A stretch of 52,110 bases of DNA, taken from contig JAEZJZ010000103.1 of the NCBI GenBank assembly GCA_023436245.1, forward strand, positions 1 to 52,110. The letters run 5' to 3'. Each line of letters starts with the position of its first letter. Within the stretch, counting starts at the first letter, position 1. Source of the stretch: Bacillota bacterium (GTDB taxonomy: Bacteria; Bacillota; UBA994; UBA5500). Positions 42,601 through 51,340 of the stretch are shown here, piece by piece. The position numbers were made by a program, and so were the translations under genes. The notes beneath the pieces are model-generated. The model was not told the DNA's origin. It searched no databases and saw only the letters and a program-made list of their open reading frames with translations.

Positions 42601-42613
42601 ACGTATCAAGACA

Positions 42614-42709
<96 letters not shown>

Positions 42710-42868
42710 GTGTTTACGGGTTTTGAGGCATTGGTCAGTCCTCAAAACAGTGATAATCCATTCGATTATGCACTTGCACGCTCAATTAGTATAGCGCAGA
42801 ATCCCCGGCCCTGTCAATGTCCAGTGAATTCCACCCGCCATCACCTAACCGGTGGCATGAGCTTCGTC

Positions 42869-43306
42869 CTAGAGGAACTCCTTCAGTTGCTGAACGTTGT
42901 TTTCCTCGAACTTGAGCAACCGTTTCATCAGGCTAACGATGTTTGGCTCTGCCCCCTGATATCTCTTCAGGTTCTTCACCGCATTGATGATCCCCATATT
43001 GCTGCCTACCATGAGCATCTCGGAGATGTGAGCAGGCGTGTTGTCGGTCAGGGTCTGCATGTTGATCATCAAATAGGTTTTGATCTTGTCCATCGTACCG
43101 ATGCCTTTTTCGTCGTATCCAGCTTCATTCAGCATTTTCTCGGCAGCCTTATGGATGGCTTCATACTCACGGAACTGAGATTCTAGGTGCTGCTTGAACT
43201 CTTGATCATCCACTTTTCCAATGAGCTGCTGGATTGTGTGTACGCCCATTTGCGAGTTCTGGTAAACAAAGTTGAGCAGTTCGGCGTTTCCATCCACATT
43301 AGTCAC
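42869..43306 (-). CDS. Small helical protein of unknown function
   Basis: A 145-residue, almost wholly helical protein with regularly spaced Glu/His (QFREYEAIHKAAEKML, LLKFEENNVQQLKEFL), suggestive of a ferritin-like or DUF2383-type four-helix bundle. Starts at ATG with GAAGGGGTG upstream. It lies between two tRNA-Ser genes on the same strand, so it may be co-transcribed with them. No function is known to me. Confidence 0.75.
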   Translation of the reverse strand: MTNVDGNAELLNFVYQNSQMGVHTIQQLIGKVDDQEFKQHLESQFREYEAIHKAAEKMLNEAGYDEKGIGTMDKIKTYLMINMQTLTDNTPAHISEMLMVGSNMGIINAVKNLKRYQGAEPNIVSLMKRLLKFEENNVQQLKEFL

Positions 43307-43490
43307 ACCCCTTCATCGGCTAGCTTGTCCCGCGAAAAGCCGACGCATGCTGCAATTGGCTATCCATCGCGGGAGCGGTGCGGTGTGCCATGGTGGATGT
43401 GGGAAGGGAGAGGCAGGTTTGCGCGTGACCCTGTGGCTCTTGGCCAGTTTCGCCAGGATGCTGCTCTGGGCACCTGTCGTGTTGCGGGGA

Positions 43491-43524
43491 AAACGAAAAC
43501 CGACAGTTGCGAAGCAACTATCGG
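43491..43524 (-). terminator. Intrinsic terminator after tRNA-Ser(CGA)
   Basis: On the minus strand CCGATAGTTGC / GCAACTGTCGG with a TTC loop followed by TTTTCGTTTT, 30 bp beyond the tRNA 3' end. Confidence 0.85.
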
Positions 43525-43554
43525 CTTGTTCACCATTGATGTATGCAATGTAAC

Positions 43555-43645
43555 TGGCGGAGAGAGTGAGATTCGAACTCACGGAGCAGAGTTACTGCTC
43601 ACCCGCTTTCGAGGCGGGCGCCTTAAACCACTCAGCCATCTCTCC
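43555..43645 (-). tRNA. tRNA-Ser(CGA)
   Basis: 91 nt with CCA. Acceptor GGAGAGA / TCTCTCC, anticodon loop CTCGAAA (CGA, reads UCG), long variable arm. Its 5' end is one nucleotide after the tadA stop codon. Confidence 0.95.
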
Positions 43646-43646
43646 G

Positions 43647-44105
43647 CTAAGTGTTTTGACGCAGTTCAGAGAAGAACTGACGCAGGAGCTGGCTGCTTTC
43701 CTCCGCTAGAACGCCGGAAATGACCTCCACCCTATGATTCAAACGCTCATGCTCAACCAGGTTCAGTACACTGCCACAAGCGCCGCCCTTCGGATCGGGT
43801 GCCGCATAGACGAGTGTGGGAACACGAGCGAGCACGATTGCGCCTGCGCACATGGCACAGGGTTCAAGGGTCACGTAAAGCGTACAACGGGTCAAGCGCC
43901 ATCCAGCCAGGTGTTGATTGGCCTGTCGAATGGCCAGCAGTTCGGCGTGAGCCGTGGCGTCATGCGTCGTCTCGCGCAAGTTATGTGCACGAGCGATGAT
44001 TTCGCCGTCTCGAACAATCACCGCGCCGATTGGCGTCTCACCTAGCGCGTAGGCCGTGCGGGCCTCCAGCAATGCCTCGCGCATGAAAAGCTGATGTTGC
44101 TCCAC
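43647..44105 (-). CDS. tadA: tRNA(adenine34) deaminase
   Basis: Zinc deaminase that converts A34 to inosine in tRNA-Arg(ACG). The 152 residues have the zinc-site motifs AHAELLAI (His and catalytic Glu, near 55) and LEPCAMCAGA (two Cys, near 83), with the TadA-type LARVPTLVYAAPDPKGGACGS block after them. GTG at 44105 lies 10 nt after AGAGG and gives the usual N-terminus; the frame is open to 44117. The gene for its substrate tRNA lies 150 bp upstream on the same strand, and its stop is one base from tRNA-Ser(CGA). Confidence 0.93.
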   Translation of the reverse strand: MEQHQLFMREALLEARTAYALGETPIGAVIVRDGEIIARAHNLRETTHDATAHAELLAIRQANQHLAGWRLTRCTLYVTLEPCAMCAGAIVLARVPTLVYAAPDPKGGACGSVLNLVEHERLNHRVEVISGVLAEESSQLLRQFFSELRQNT

Positions 44106-44151
44106 GCGCAAAAACACCTCTTTATCAAAGACCTATGCGGATAACTGCCAA

Positions 44152-44227
44152 TGGCGCACCCGGAGGGAATCGAACCCCCGACACGCGGTTTAGGAAACCG
44201 CTGCTCTATCCCCTGAGCTACGGATGC
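44152..44227 (-). tRNA. tRNA-Arg(CCT)
   Basis: 76 nt with CCA. Acceptor GCATCCG / CGGGTGC, anticodon loop TTCCTAA (CCU, reads AGG), T loop TTCGATT. Confidence 0.95.
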
Positions 44228-44254
44228 AATAAAAAAAGGCCCTGAAAAGCAAAA

Positions 44255-44331
44255 TGGCGCGCCCGGCAGGATTCGAACCTGCGACCACCGGATTCGTAGT
44301 CCGTTACTCTATCCAGCTGAGCTACGGGCGC
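44255..44331 (-). tRNA. tRNA-Arg(ACG)
   Basis: 77 nt with CCA. Acceptor GCGCCCG / CGGGCGC, anticodon loop CTACGAA (ACG; A34 would be edited to inosine by TadA, reading CGU/CGC/CGA). Confidence 0.95.
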
Positions 44332-44335
44332 ATGG

Positions 44336-44430
44336 TGGCGGAGAGGGCGGGATTCGAACCCGCGATACAGGTTTAAGCCCGTATAATCGCTTAGCAGGCG
44401 ACCGCCTTCGACCTACTCGGCCACCTCTCC
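44336..44430 (-). tRNA. tRNA-Ser(GCT)
   Basis: 95 nt with CCA. Acceptor GGAGAGG / CCTCTCC, anticodon loop CTGCTAA (GCU, reads AGC/AGU), long variable arm. Only 4 nt from tRNA-Arg(ACG). This is the isoacceptor read by the serS T-box specifier. Confidence 0.95.
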
Positions 44431-44512
44431 GCATTGCCTAACTATCATAGCACAAAACGCGATCCCCAGCAACTGCAACCTTCTGGCAACATGTCTGCGA
44501 TGTGCTGAGGTG

Positions 44513-44577
44513 CAAGCCGATGATTGTCAAGCAATCATCGCTTTATTGAAGTCCGCAAATCTGACGATTTGCTGAAA
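44513..44577. repeat. Two-hairpin repeat flanking tRNA-Ser(UGA), copy 1
   Basis: CAAGCCGATGATTG...CAATCATCG, then GCTTTATTGAA and a second hairpin CAAATC / GATTTG. It resembles copy 2 at 44682 with paired changes in the stems. Confidence 0.7.
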
Positions 44578-44666
44578 TGGCGGAGAGAGAGGGATTCGAA
44601 CCCCCGGTCCCTTGCAGGATCACTAGTTTTCAAGACTAGCGCCATAAACCGCTCGGCCATCTCTCC
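44578..44666 (-). tRNA. tRNA-Ser(TGA)
   Basis: 89 nt with CCA. Acceptor GGAGAGA / TCTCTCC, anticodon loop CTTGAAA (UGA, reads UCA and UCN by wobble), long variable arm. Confidence 0.95.
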
Positions 44667-44681
44667 GCATAGTACAAGCCG

Positions 44682-44738
44682 CTGATTGACAAGCAATCAG
44701 CGCTTTATTGAGATCGCACATCTCCGATGTGCTGAAGT
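44682..44738. repeat. Two-hairpin repeat flanking tRNA-Ser(UGA), copy 2
   Basis: CAAGCCGCTGATTG...CAATCAGCG, GCTTTATTGAG, then GCACATC / GATGTGC. Stem changes relative to copy 1 are compensated, so the structure is conserved. It lies between serS and tRNA-Ser(UGA). Confidence 0.7.
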
Positions 44739-44796
44739 ATCGCACAAAATAGTTTAACACAGAGACTGAAAGGGTGTCAATTTGCCGGAGGCACCA

Positions 44797-46074
44797 TCAT
44801 CTGGCTCTGCCGATACGGTCCACACCCATGTAGGGGCGCAGCACATCCGGCACAATCACGTCGCCTTCGGCTGTCTGGTAGTTTTCCAGGATGGCGGCCA
44901 GAGTGCGGTCGATGGCCAGCCCAGAACCGTTCAGGGTGTGCACATATTCCGGCTTGGCTTTCGGCTCAGGGCGGAAGCGAATGTTGGCGCGACGCGCCTG
45001 ATAATCTTCAAAGTTGCTGACGGACGAGATTTCCACGTAACGGTCGTAGCTCGGCATCCAGACCTCAGGATCGTACTTCTTGGCAGCGGTGAAGCCGAGG
45101 TCGCCGGTGCACATTTGCATGATTCGATAGGGCAAACCGAGCAACTGCAGGATGCGCTCGGCGTTACCGAGCAGTCTCTCCAGCTCTTCATAGGAGGTCT
45201 CAGGGCGAACCAGTTTCACGAGCTCGACTTTGTGGAACTGGTGCATGCGAATGATGCCGCGGGTGTCGCGCCCGGCCGAGCCGACCTCGGAACGGAACGA
45301 TGGGCAGTAGGCCACATGGTAGATGGGCAACTGCTCGCCGTCCAGAACTTCATCCCGATAGAGATTGGTCACCGGCACTTCGGCAGTCGGGTTGAGGAAC
45401 CAATCCTCGTTGGATAGCTTGAAGGCGTCTTCCTCAAACTTCGGCAACTGCCCGGTGCCGGTCATGCTGATGCGGTTGACGATGAAGGGGGGCGACACCT
45501 CGGTGTAGCCGTGGTCCCCGGTATGGGTGTTGATCATGAAGTTGATCAGGGCGCGGTGCAATCTGGCGCCGAGGCCCTTGTAGGCAACAAAGCGGGCGCC
45601 GGTGACCTTCACGCCACGTTCCCAATCGATAATGTCCAGGTCAGTGCCGATTTCCCAGTGCGGTTTCGGCGTGAAGTCGAAGGCAGTCGGGTCGCCCACG
45701 CTGCGCACGAAGACGTTTTCCTTGTCGTCTGCGCCGACGGGAACGCTGGGGTGGGGCAGATTGGGAATGGTCAGCAGTTGGTACTCCAGCTCCGCTTCCA
45801 CTGTCTTCAGTTCGGCGTCCAGTTCCTTGATGTGCTGCCCTACTTGTTTGGTCTCTTCAATTAGGTCGCTCGCGTCCTCCTGCGTGCGTTTGCGGCGGGC
45901 CACTTCCTGCGAAGCGAGGTTGCGCCGGTTCTTCAGTTGCTCTACTTCCACCAGGATGTCGCGGCGGCGCGCGTCCAACTCCAGGAATTTGTCCAGGCTT
46001 GCCTTTTCACCCTTGTTGGCAATGGCCTGCTGCACTGCCTCGGCATTGGCGCGAATGTACTTAGCGTCCAACAT
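44797..46074 (-). CDS. serS: Serine--tRNA ligase
   Basis: Class II seryl-tRNA synthetase of 425 residues, normal bacterial length. N-terminal coiled-coil arm (about 30-105) for binding the long variable arm, TAEVPVTNLYRDE (motif neighbourhood), motif 2 FRSEVGSAGRDTRGIIRMHQF near 265 and motif 3 GSGLAIDRTLAAILEN near 385. ATG at 46074 follows a weak GGGGAG. Controlled by the T-box upstream; four tRNA-Ser genes follow downstream. Confidence 0.97.
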   Translation of the reverse strand: MLDAKYIRANAEAVQQAIANKGEKASLDKFLELDARRRDILVEVEQLKNRRNLASQEVARRKRTQEDASDLIEETKQVGQHIKELDAELKTVEAELEYQLLTIPNLPHPSVPVGADDKENVFVRSVGDPTAFDFTPKPHWEIGTDLDIIDWERGVKVTGARFVAYKGLGARLHRALINFMINTHTGDHGYTEVSPPFIVNRISMTGTGQLPKFEEDAFKLSNEDWFLNPTAEVPVTNLYRDEVLDGEQLPIYHVAYCPSFRSEVGSAGRDTRGIIRMHQFHKVELVKLVRPETSYEELERLLGNAERILQLLGLPYRIMQMCTGDLGFTAAKKYDPEVWMPSYDRYVEISSVSNFEDYQARRANIRFRPEPKAKPEYVHTLNGSGLAIDRTLAAILENYQTAEGDVIVPDVLRPYMGVDRIGRAR

Positions 46075-46114
46075 GACTTTCTACTCCCCTTTCGGTTCAA
46101 TGGAAGAATTGGTG

Positions 46115-46345
46115 ACAGAAAAAACAACGTCCCTCACATTGCTGTGAGGGACGAGTAAAACCCGCGGTACCACCCTGTTTGGCCACTCTTGGCCCACTTT
46201 AACACGGATAACCGCCGCAACGGGGTCGGTGTTCGGCCGACCTGCTCGGAAGTGGACTTGCCGCTCTGGGTCGCGATTTGCACCAACCATCGCGTCTCTT
46301 GGCCCCAGAACTCGGCAAACTGCTTCATCATTGCATTTCCAGAGA
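46115..46345 (-). ncRNA. T-box leader of serS (specifier AGC)
   Basis: On the minus strand: stem I with arms TTGCC (46318-46314) / GGCAA (46262-46258) and CTGGG / CCCAG. The internal loop has AGC (46265-46263), a serine codon, as specifier. The distal loop GGTTGGTGCAA closes CGCGAT / ATCGCG. Downstream are the T-box AGGGTGGTACCGCGGG and a terminator stem GTCCCTCAC / GTGAGGGAC (46152-46129) with TTGTTTTTT. Uncharged tRNA-Ser(GCU) should favour the antiterminator and serS expression. Confidence 0.93.
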
Positions 46346-46359
46346 ATTTGATTGGATGT

Positions 46360-46388
46360 AGTATACCACCGGAGGGGGGAGAACACAA
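46360..46388 (-). promoter_or_regulatory. Promoter of the serS T-box transcript
   Basis: Minus strand TTGTGT (46388-46383), 17-bp spacer, TATACT (46365-46360), just before stem I of the T-box. Confidence 0.7.
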
Positions 46389-46562
46389 CAACAAGCGAAA
46401 AGATTCGCGGGTCACCGCTCTGCAGCGTGACACCCGAGATGCCAGCAATCCGGGAATTTCTGCCGTCATTTCGAGGTTTACTTGCTCTGACAGGTGATAT
46501 ACACTTGGGGTGGGAATACTGAATACAAAGCACATTCAACTATTCTGAAGGAGTGAAATGCA

Positions 46563-47756
46563 TTGAAGGAACGTTTGTCCGCTCGGGCACAGAAGATCAG
46601 TCCGTCCGTCACGTTGTCGATCGACTCCAAGGCGAAACAGATGGTCAGCCAGGGCATCGACGTGATCAGTTTTGGCGTGGGCGAACCTGATTTTGACACT
46701 CCCGCACATATTCGCGAGGCTGCAATCAAGGCTATCCAAACTGGATTCACCCGTTATACCGCCGCCTCCGGCATCAATGAGTTGAAGGCTGCCATTTGCG
46801 CCAAACTGAAGCGCGACAGCGGCCTCGACTACACGCCAGATCAGATCGTTGTCTCCAACGGCGCCAAGCATTCGCTGTACAACGCCCTGATGGTGCTGGT
46901 GCAAGCTGGTGATGAAGTGATCATCCCGACCCCTTACTGGGTCAGCTACTCAGAGATGGTGAAGATGACCGACGCCGAGCCCGTCTTCGTTGAAACGAAG
47001 GAAGAGAACGACTTCAAGGTGCAGCTTGCGGACCTGGAAGCTGCCGTTACCCCCAAGACCAAGGCGCTGATGCTGAACAGCCCCAGCAACCCCACCGGCA
47101 TGGTCTACACCGCCGAGGAACTGACGGCAATCGGCCAGTTCTGCCTGAAGCACAATCTGTTCGTGATCGCGGATGAGATCTACGAGAAGCTGGTTTACGA
47201 TGGAGCAGAGCATAACAGCATCGCCGCGCTCGTTCCGGAGTTGAAGGACAGAACCGTGCTGATCAACGGCATGTCCAAGGCTTATGCCATGACCGGCTGG
47301 CGCATCGGCTACACCGCATCGCACGTGGCGATTGCCAAGGCGATGGGCAGCATGCAGAGCCATGCCACCTCCAACCCGAACTCCATCGCCCAGAAGGCTA
47401 GCGTCGCCGCTTTGAACGGTCCGGAAGAGCCGATCACCGCCATGGTTGCGGAGTTCGCCAAGCGCCGTGAGGTGATGGTTGAGTTGGTAAATGGCATCGA
47501 CGGTCTCTCCTGCCGTACGCCGCAGGGCGCCTTCTACGTGATGGCCAACGTGCAGAAGCTGTACGGAAGAACTATCGGGGGCGAAGTGATCAAGGATGAC
47601 CTGCAGTTCTCCAACCTGGTACTGGAGAAGGCTCACGTGGCTATCGTTCCGGGAGCCGCTTTCGGAGCGCCTGGGTTTGTCCGCTTGTCCTACGCCACGT
47701 CCATGGAGATGATTCGCGAAGGTCTCCGCCGTCTCGACCAGTTCATCAACGGCTAA
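46563..47756 (+). CDS. Pyridoxal-phosphate aminotransferase, aspartate type (class I)
   Basis: Fold-type I aminotransferase of 397 residues in the AspC subgroup Ib common in Bacillota. SFGVGEPDFDTPAHI near 36, NSPSNPTG near 175, the PLP-lysine segment INGMSKAYAMTGWRIGY near 240 and the substrate-binding FVRLSYA near 375. The start is TTG at 46563 behind AAGGAG (an ATG nearby is followed at once by TGA). It probably makes aspartate or a related 2-oxo-acid partner; substrate range unproven. Confidence 0.9.
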   Translation: MKERLSARAQKISPSVTLSIDSKAKQMVSQGIDVISFGVGEPDFDTPAHIREAAIKAIQTGFTRYTAASGINELKAAICAKLKRDSGLDYTPDQIVVSNGAKHSLYNALMVLVQAGDEVIIPTPYWVSYSEMVKMTDAEPVFVETKEENDFKVQLADLEAAVTPKTKALMLNSPSNPTGMVYTAEELTAIGQFCLKHNLFVIADEIYEKLVYDGAEHNSIAALVPELKDRTVLINGMSKAYAMTGWRIGYTASHVAIAKAMGSMQSHATSNPNSIAQKASVAALNGPEEPITAMVAEFAKRREVMVELVNGIDGLSCRTPQGAFYVMANVQKLYGRTIGGEVIKDDLQFSNLVLEKAHVAIVPGAAFGAPGFVRLSYATSMEMIREGLRRLDQFING

Positions 47757-47772
47757 CAAGAGATAAAAACAA

Positions 47773-47797
47773 GGGGAGAGCGAGCGCTCTCCCCTTT
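47773..47797. terminator. Intrinsic terminator between convergent genes
   Basis: GGGGAGAGCG / CGCTCTCCCC followed by TTTATG, between the aminotransferase and the convergent sigma factor gene. Confidence 0.85.
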
Positions 47798-47800
47798 ATG

Positions 47801-48334
47801 CTACAGATTATCCCCCAAGAGACGACGCATTTCCTGACGCGCCCGGTAGAGACGACAGCGCACGGACTCAATTGAGCACTCGAATGCTTGGGCCAGCTCC
47901 TCATAGGAGAAGTGCTTGATATACTTCAGCACCAGCAGTCGTTGGTAATTTCGCGGCAGGTCCGAGAGCGCCTTGACGATGGAACGGCGCAGGTCCTGTA
48001 CCTCCAAACCCTGGCCGACATCTTCGCCGAAAGCCAGATCCCGCTCCACCTGCCGGAGTTCAGCCCAGTCGGCATCCAGCGAAACGACTCGCATGCGGGC
48101 ATTCTTCTTCAGGCGATCCTTGTAGACATTATCCATGATGCGGTGCACCCAGGTGGAGAAGGAGGCCTCACCGCGAAAATTGGGCCAGGCGCTGTACGCT
48201 TTGGTCAATGCTTCTTGCACCAGGTCTTCCGCATCCTGCCAACTTCCGGTCAGCCGACGCGCCTGTGCTTGGAGTTTTTCCCAACAAGAATGTAGAGCCT
48301 GCTCGAAGGCGCCCGCAGAGAAATCAGCATTCAC
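47801..48334 (-). CDS. ECF-type RNA polymerase sigma factor
   Basis: A 177-residue sigma-70 family factor with region 2 (WQDAEDLVQEALTKAY and FSTWVHRIMDNVYKDRLKK) and region 4 (LPRNYQRLLVLKYIKHFSYE then SIESVRCRLYRARQEM). GTG at 48334 follows GGGGGG with 6-nt spacing; the frame is open to 48400. No anti-sigma gene is adjacent. It is divergent from a class A PBP gene with only 83 bp between starts, so it may respond to envelope stress and act on that promoter, which is inference. Confidence 0.9.
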   Translation of the reverse strand: MNADFSAGAFEQALHSCWEKLQAQARRLTGSWQDAEDLVQEALTKAYSAWPNFRGEASFSTWVHRIMDNVYKDRLKKNARMRVVSLDADWAELRQVERDLAFGEDVGQGLEVQDLRRSIVKALSDLPRNYQRLLVLKYIKHFSYEELAQAFECSIESVRCRLYRARQEMRRLLGDNL

Positions 48335-48417
48335 GCCTAACCCCCCTTTGCATGTTTCAGTGGTTACGGGTAATAATAGGAAATGGGTCATTTTAAACAT
48401 AAGGATTTGATGAACAA

Positions 48418-50529
48418 TTGATCACAGCTAAACCGGATCAACAGCCGAAACGGCGCCGACTGCTCACTTGGCTGAGCAAGGCTGTGCTGGCAGGAGCCGC
48501 ACTGGCTGCTCTCTTATTAGTTCTGCTCGTCGGCTACGTTACCTTCTGGCCGTTTGAAGTTCGTGGTCAGGGACTGACCACAAACGTGCTGGCAGACGAC
48601 GGAGAACTGCTGACCAGCATCTATGTGGAGAACCGGCGATCAGTCAGCCTGGAGGAGATCTCGCCCCACTTCCTACAGGCAGTGATCGCGGTTGAGGATG
48701 CCCGCTTCTATCGACATCACGGCATCGACTTCATCCGGCTGGGCAAGGTGATTCTGATTAACCTGCAGTCGGGCTCGCGCTCACAGGGCGCCAGTACGCT
48801 GACGCAGCAGCTGGCCCGTCTGCTCTATCTTTCGTTGGATAAGAGCTATGTGCGCAAGGCCAAGGAGGCGGTTATAGCCCTGCAGTTGGAGCAGCATCTC
48901 AGCAAGGACGAGATCCTGGAGATGTACGTCAATCAGAACTACATGGGCCATGGCCTCTATGGCATTCAGAACTGCGCCCAGTTCTATTATGGCAAGGATG
49001 CCAAGGATCTTACTCTGGCTCAGTCGGCGATGCTGGCCGGGGTGATCCAAATTCCGGAAGGGTATTCCCTGATTCGCCACTTCGACAATGCGCGCAACCG
49101 CCAACGAATCGTACTCAATCGCATGGTCGCTGTAGGTGACATCACAGAGGAGCAGGCGGACGAAGCGTATGCCGACGAGGCAGGGGTAAGGCCGATCAAA
49201 CAGGTCGGTAGCCAGCTCTCTGCCGGGTACGTGAAGGAGGCCATCGTCAACCACCTGGACGACAAGTACCTGAATGGGGCGCAATATGCATACAAAGGCG
49301 GCCTGACCGTCCAGACCACGATCAACCGTGAACTTCAGTCGGCAGCGGAAAAGGCTGTCGCCGACGGGTTTGCCTATCTGGAGAGCAGAGGAGTTCTGCG
49401 CAAGGACCAGGACGGAAATATTCTAGCCAATGTGGCCCTGATCGCCCTCGACCCAAAGACGGGAGAGATTCGCGCCATGGTAGGCGGCAAGAACTATCGC
49501 GAGAGCACTTACAACCGGGTCTACGCCAAGCGCCCTCCGGGCTCAACCTTCAAGCCGCTGGTCTATGCTGAGGCGCTGCGGCTGGGCAAGACGACGCTGG
49601 CCACGCCGATATTGAGCGCCCCTGTCACCTTTGAGATTCCGGGACAACAGCCCTGGAAACCGAGCAACTTCGGCGGCACTTTCGCCAACAAGGAATTGAC
49701 GGTACGCGAGGCGATCGTGCAGTCGGACAACGTGATTGCCGCCAAGGTGATGGCTGACCTGGGGCCGGCGCAGGTGGTGGAACTGGCACGGGCGCTGGGC
49801 ATGAACCTACAACCAAATGACGCGGTACTGTCTCTGGCCCTGGGCACCAAGGACGTCACACCGCTAGAACTGGCTGTCGCCTTCGCCGCCTTCGCCAACG
49901 GCGGGCTACGGGTGGAACCGACCATGATCAAGCAGGTGACCGGTCCTGACAGTCAGGTCTGGGAGAAGGCCCTCACAAGTACGGCCACCCGGGTGATGGA
50001 TGAGCGGATTACCTGGCTGATCACCGATGCGCTACGGGATGTGTTGACGGATGGCACCGGCAAACCGGTGCTGCAGTGGTATAGCGATGAGCGAGCGGCC
50101 GCCAAGACGGGCACCACGGACGCAAACGGCAAAATCAACAGCGCCTGGTTGGCCGGGTACACTCCTGACCTGGTGACGGTGGTCTATATCGGCGCCGATG
50201 ATTACAATCAGCCGATCGCCACGCGCAACGACGTCGGTGGCGGAGGGATTGCCGGCGCAGTTTGGGGCCGGTTCATGGCCCAGGCGGCCACCATTCTGCC
50301 GAGCACGCCCCTCACGGAACGGCCGGAGGGCGTGGTTGAGCTGGAGGCCTGCACTAGTTCCGGCTACAAAGCCACCTTCCTTTGCCCCGACGAGCTCCGT
50401 CAAAAGGAATACTTCCTGGCGGAGTTTGCGCCGACTGCCGGGTGCCCGGTGCACGGCGGTATTCCGCTGCCGGAGGATGGCCTGTCCTGGTGGCAGCGGC
50501 TGTTCCCTGGCTTGTTTGGGAATCCCTAA
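48418..50529 (+). CDS. Class A penicillin-binding protein (transglycosylase/transpeptidase)
   Basis: Bifunctional peptidoglycan synthase of 703 residues. One N-terminal membrane anchor (about 22-45); glycosyltransferase domain with VEDARFYRHHGID (catalytic Glu near 92) and GASTLTQQLARLLYL; transpeptidase domain with the active-site serine in PPGSTFKP near 380, the QSDN motif near 440 and AAKTGTTD near 565. The C-terminal tail is short with three cysteines. TTG at 48418 has only a weak AAGGA 12 nt upstream, so the exact start is unsure. Confidence 0.93.
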   Translation: MITAKPDQQPKRRRLLTWLSKAVLAGAALAALLLVLLVGYVTFWPFEVRGQGLTTNVLADDGELLTSIYVENRRSVSLEEISPHFLQAVIAVEDARFYRHHGIDFIRLGKVILINLQSGSRSQGASTLTQQLARLLYLSLDKSYVRKAKEAVIALQLEQHLSKDEILEMYVNQNYMGHGLYGIQNCAQFYYGKDAKDLTLAQSAMLAGVIQIPEGYSLIRHFDNARNRQRIVLNRMVAVGDITEEQADEAYADEAGVRPIKQVGSQLSAGYVKEAIVNHLDDKYLNGAQYAYKGGLTVQTTINRELQSAAEKAVADGFAYLESRGVLRKDQDGNILANVALIALDPKTGEIRAMVGGKNYRESTYNRVYAKRPPGSTFKPLVYAEALRLGKTTLATPILSAPVTFEIPGQQPWKPSNFGGTFANKELTVREAIVQSDNVIAAKVMADLGPAQVVELARALGMNLQPNDAVLSLALGTKDVTPLELAVAFAAFANGGLRVEPTMIKQVTGPDSQVWEKALTSTATRVMDERITWLITDALRDVLTDGTGKPVLQWYSDERAAAKTGTTDANGKINSAWLAGYTPDLVTVVYIGADDYNQPIATRNDVGGGGIAGAVWGRFMAQAATILPSTPLTERPEGVVELEACTSSGYKATFLCPDELRQKEYFLAEFAPTAGCPVHGGIPLPEDGLSWWQRLFPGLFGNP

Positions 50530-50532
50530 ATC

Positions 50533-51249
50533 TCAGTCGGCGACTAGCCGCCCGGAGGCAACCCGAGGCACCAGCCGACTGACGCTCTCTTCGGCGGCAT
50601 AGCAGACGTCCGCCTTGAAGCCAAGCGCCCGCAACCCTTGACCGCTGGTGGTGGCCAGCATGGCTGCCTGCAGCCTGTCGGACACCTGCTGATAAGTGAA
50701 CAAGGCTACCCTGGCCGCGTCCGTCATGGTGATGGCGACGCGGCTTTGGATTGCGGAGAGAATTGCTCCGGCACAGAACACGTCCTCGGCGGCAATCTGG
50801 CCCTTGGTGCCCGAGCAGACAAGGAGCGCCGGCCCGCCGTTTTGGCAGAGGCTCTCTGCGACGGCGGCTGCGTTGCGCAGGCTGCCGACCAACACGGTGG
50901 GGCTGGCCACTACCTGCCGCAAGGCGCGAGTTCCGTTGGTGGTGGTGTAGACCACAGGCAGCGCCTCGCTGATCTGCCGATACTCCAGCGGTGAGTTGCC
51001 GAAATGAAAGCCCTCGGGGCGCAATCGGTTGCGCTCGCCGCCGAGATAGCAGGCACCCGCCAGCCGTTCCCGTTCGATCAGGGCTTCCTCGATCGTCTCC
51101 ACCGGTATGAGATAAGGGATGTTGCATTCCAGCGCAGACAGGATGGTGGTGCTGGCACGCAAGACATCGATCACAACGCTGTTCGTTTCCGGCAGGGTAT
51201 CTTTGGGCACCAACTCCAACATCAAACTGACGTCAACTAACACAGACAT
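50533..51249 (-). CDS. comB: 2-phosphosulfolactate phosphatase family (ComB)
   Basis: A 238-residue ComB-family protein; the founding member dephosphorylates 2-phosphosulfolactate in coenzyme M synthesis, while bacterial members occur without that pathway. VVIDVLRASTTILSAL near 25, YTTTNGTRAL near 100 and CSGTKGQIAAEDVFCAG near 150 are the family blocks. ATG at 51249 follows GGGGAG; the frame extends to 51285 without a site. It ends 3 bp from the convergent PBP stop. True substrate here uncertain. Confidence 0.88.
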   Translation of the reverse strand: MSVLVDVSLMLELVPKDTLPETNSVVIDVLRASTTILSALECNIPYLIPVETIEEALIERERLAGACYLGGERNRLRPEGFHFGNSPLEYRQISEALPVVYTTTNGTRALRQVVASPTVLVGSLRNAAAVAESLCQNGGPALLVCSGTKGQIAAEDVFCAGAILSAIQSRVAITMTDAARVALFTYQQVSDRLQAAMLATTSGQGLRALGFKADVCYAAEESVSRLVPRVASGRLVAD

Positions 51250-51340
51250 TTCTCCCCTTTTGCAATGTGTCTGATCCTCGACCAAGGGACCGCTGCATCC
51301 TGCGCACTACGTTCCGGCGAGACTGGCAGCTCGGTGGAGC

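Larger units (their letters stand above)
37304..42613. mobile_element. tRNA-Ser-integrated island, decayed
   Basis: About 5.3 kb between a 64-bp perfect direct repeat. It holds a tyrosine-recombinase fragment, an HhH protein, a DUF7662-like protein, a small protein, a truncated amidase-domain gene, a degraded segment and a lipoprotein gene. Genes point in both directions and intergenic space is unusually large. No replication, conjugation or capsid genes are seen, so it is a remnant or a passenger island. Confidence 0.75.

Noticed and set aside
37304..42613. Complete prophage or conjugative element
   Set aside because: No capsid, terminase, relaxase, replication or secretion genes; only a broken integrase and cargo remain.
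46134..46535. 133-codon minus-strand frame upstream of serS
   Set aside because: It runs through the T-box stem I, specifier and antiterminator, which explain the sequence; its codons match RNA elements rather than a protein family.
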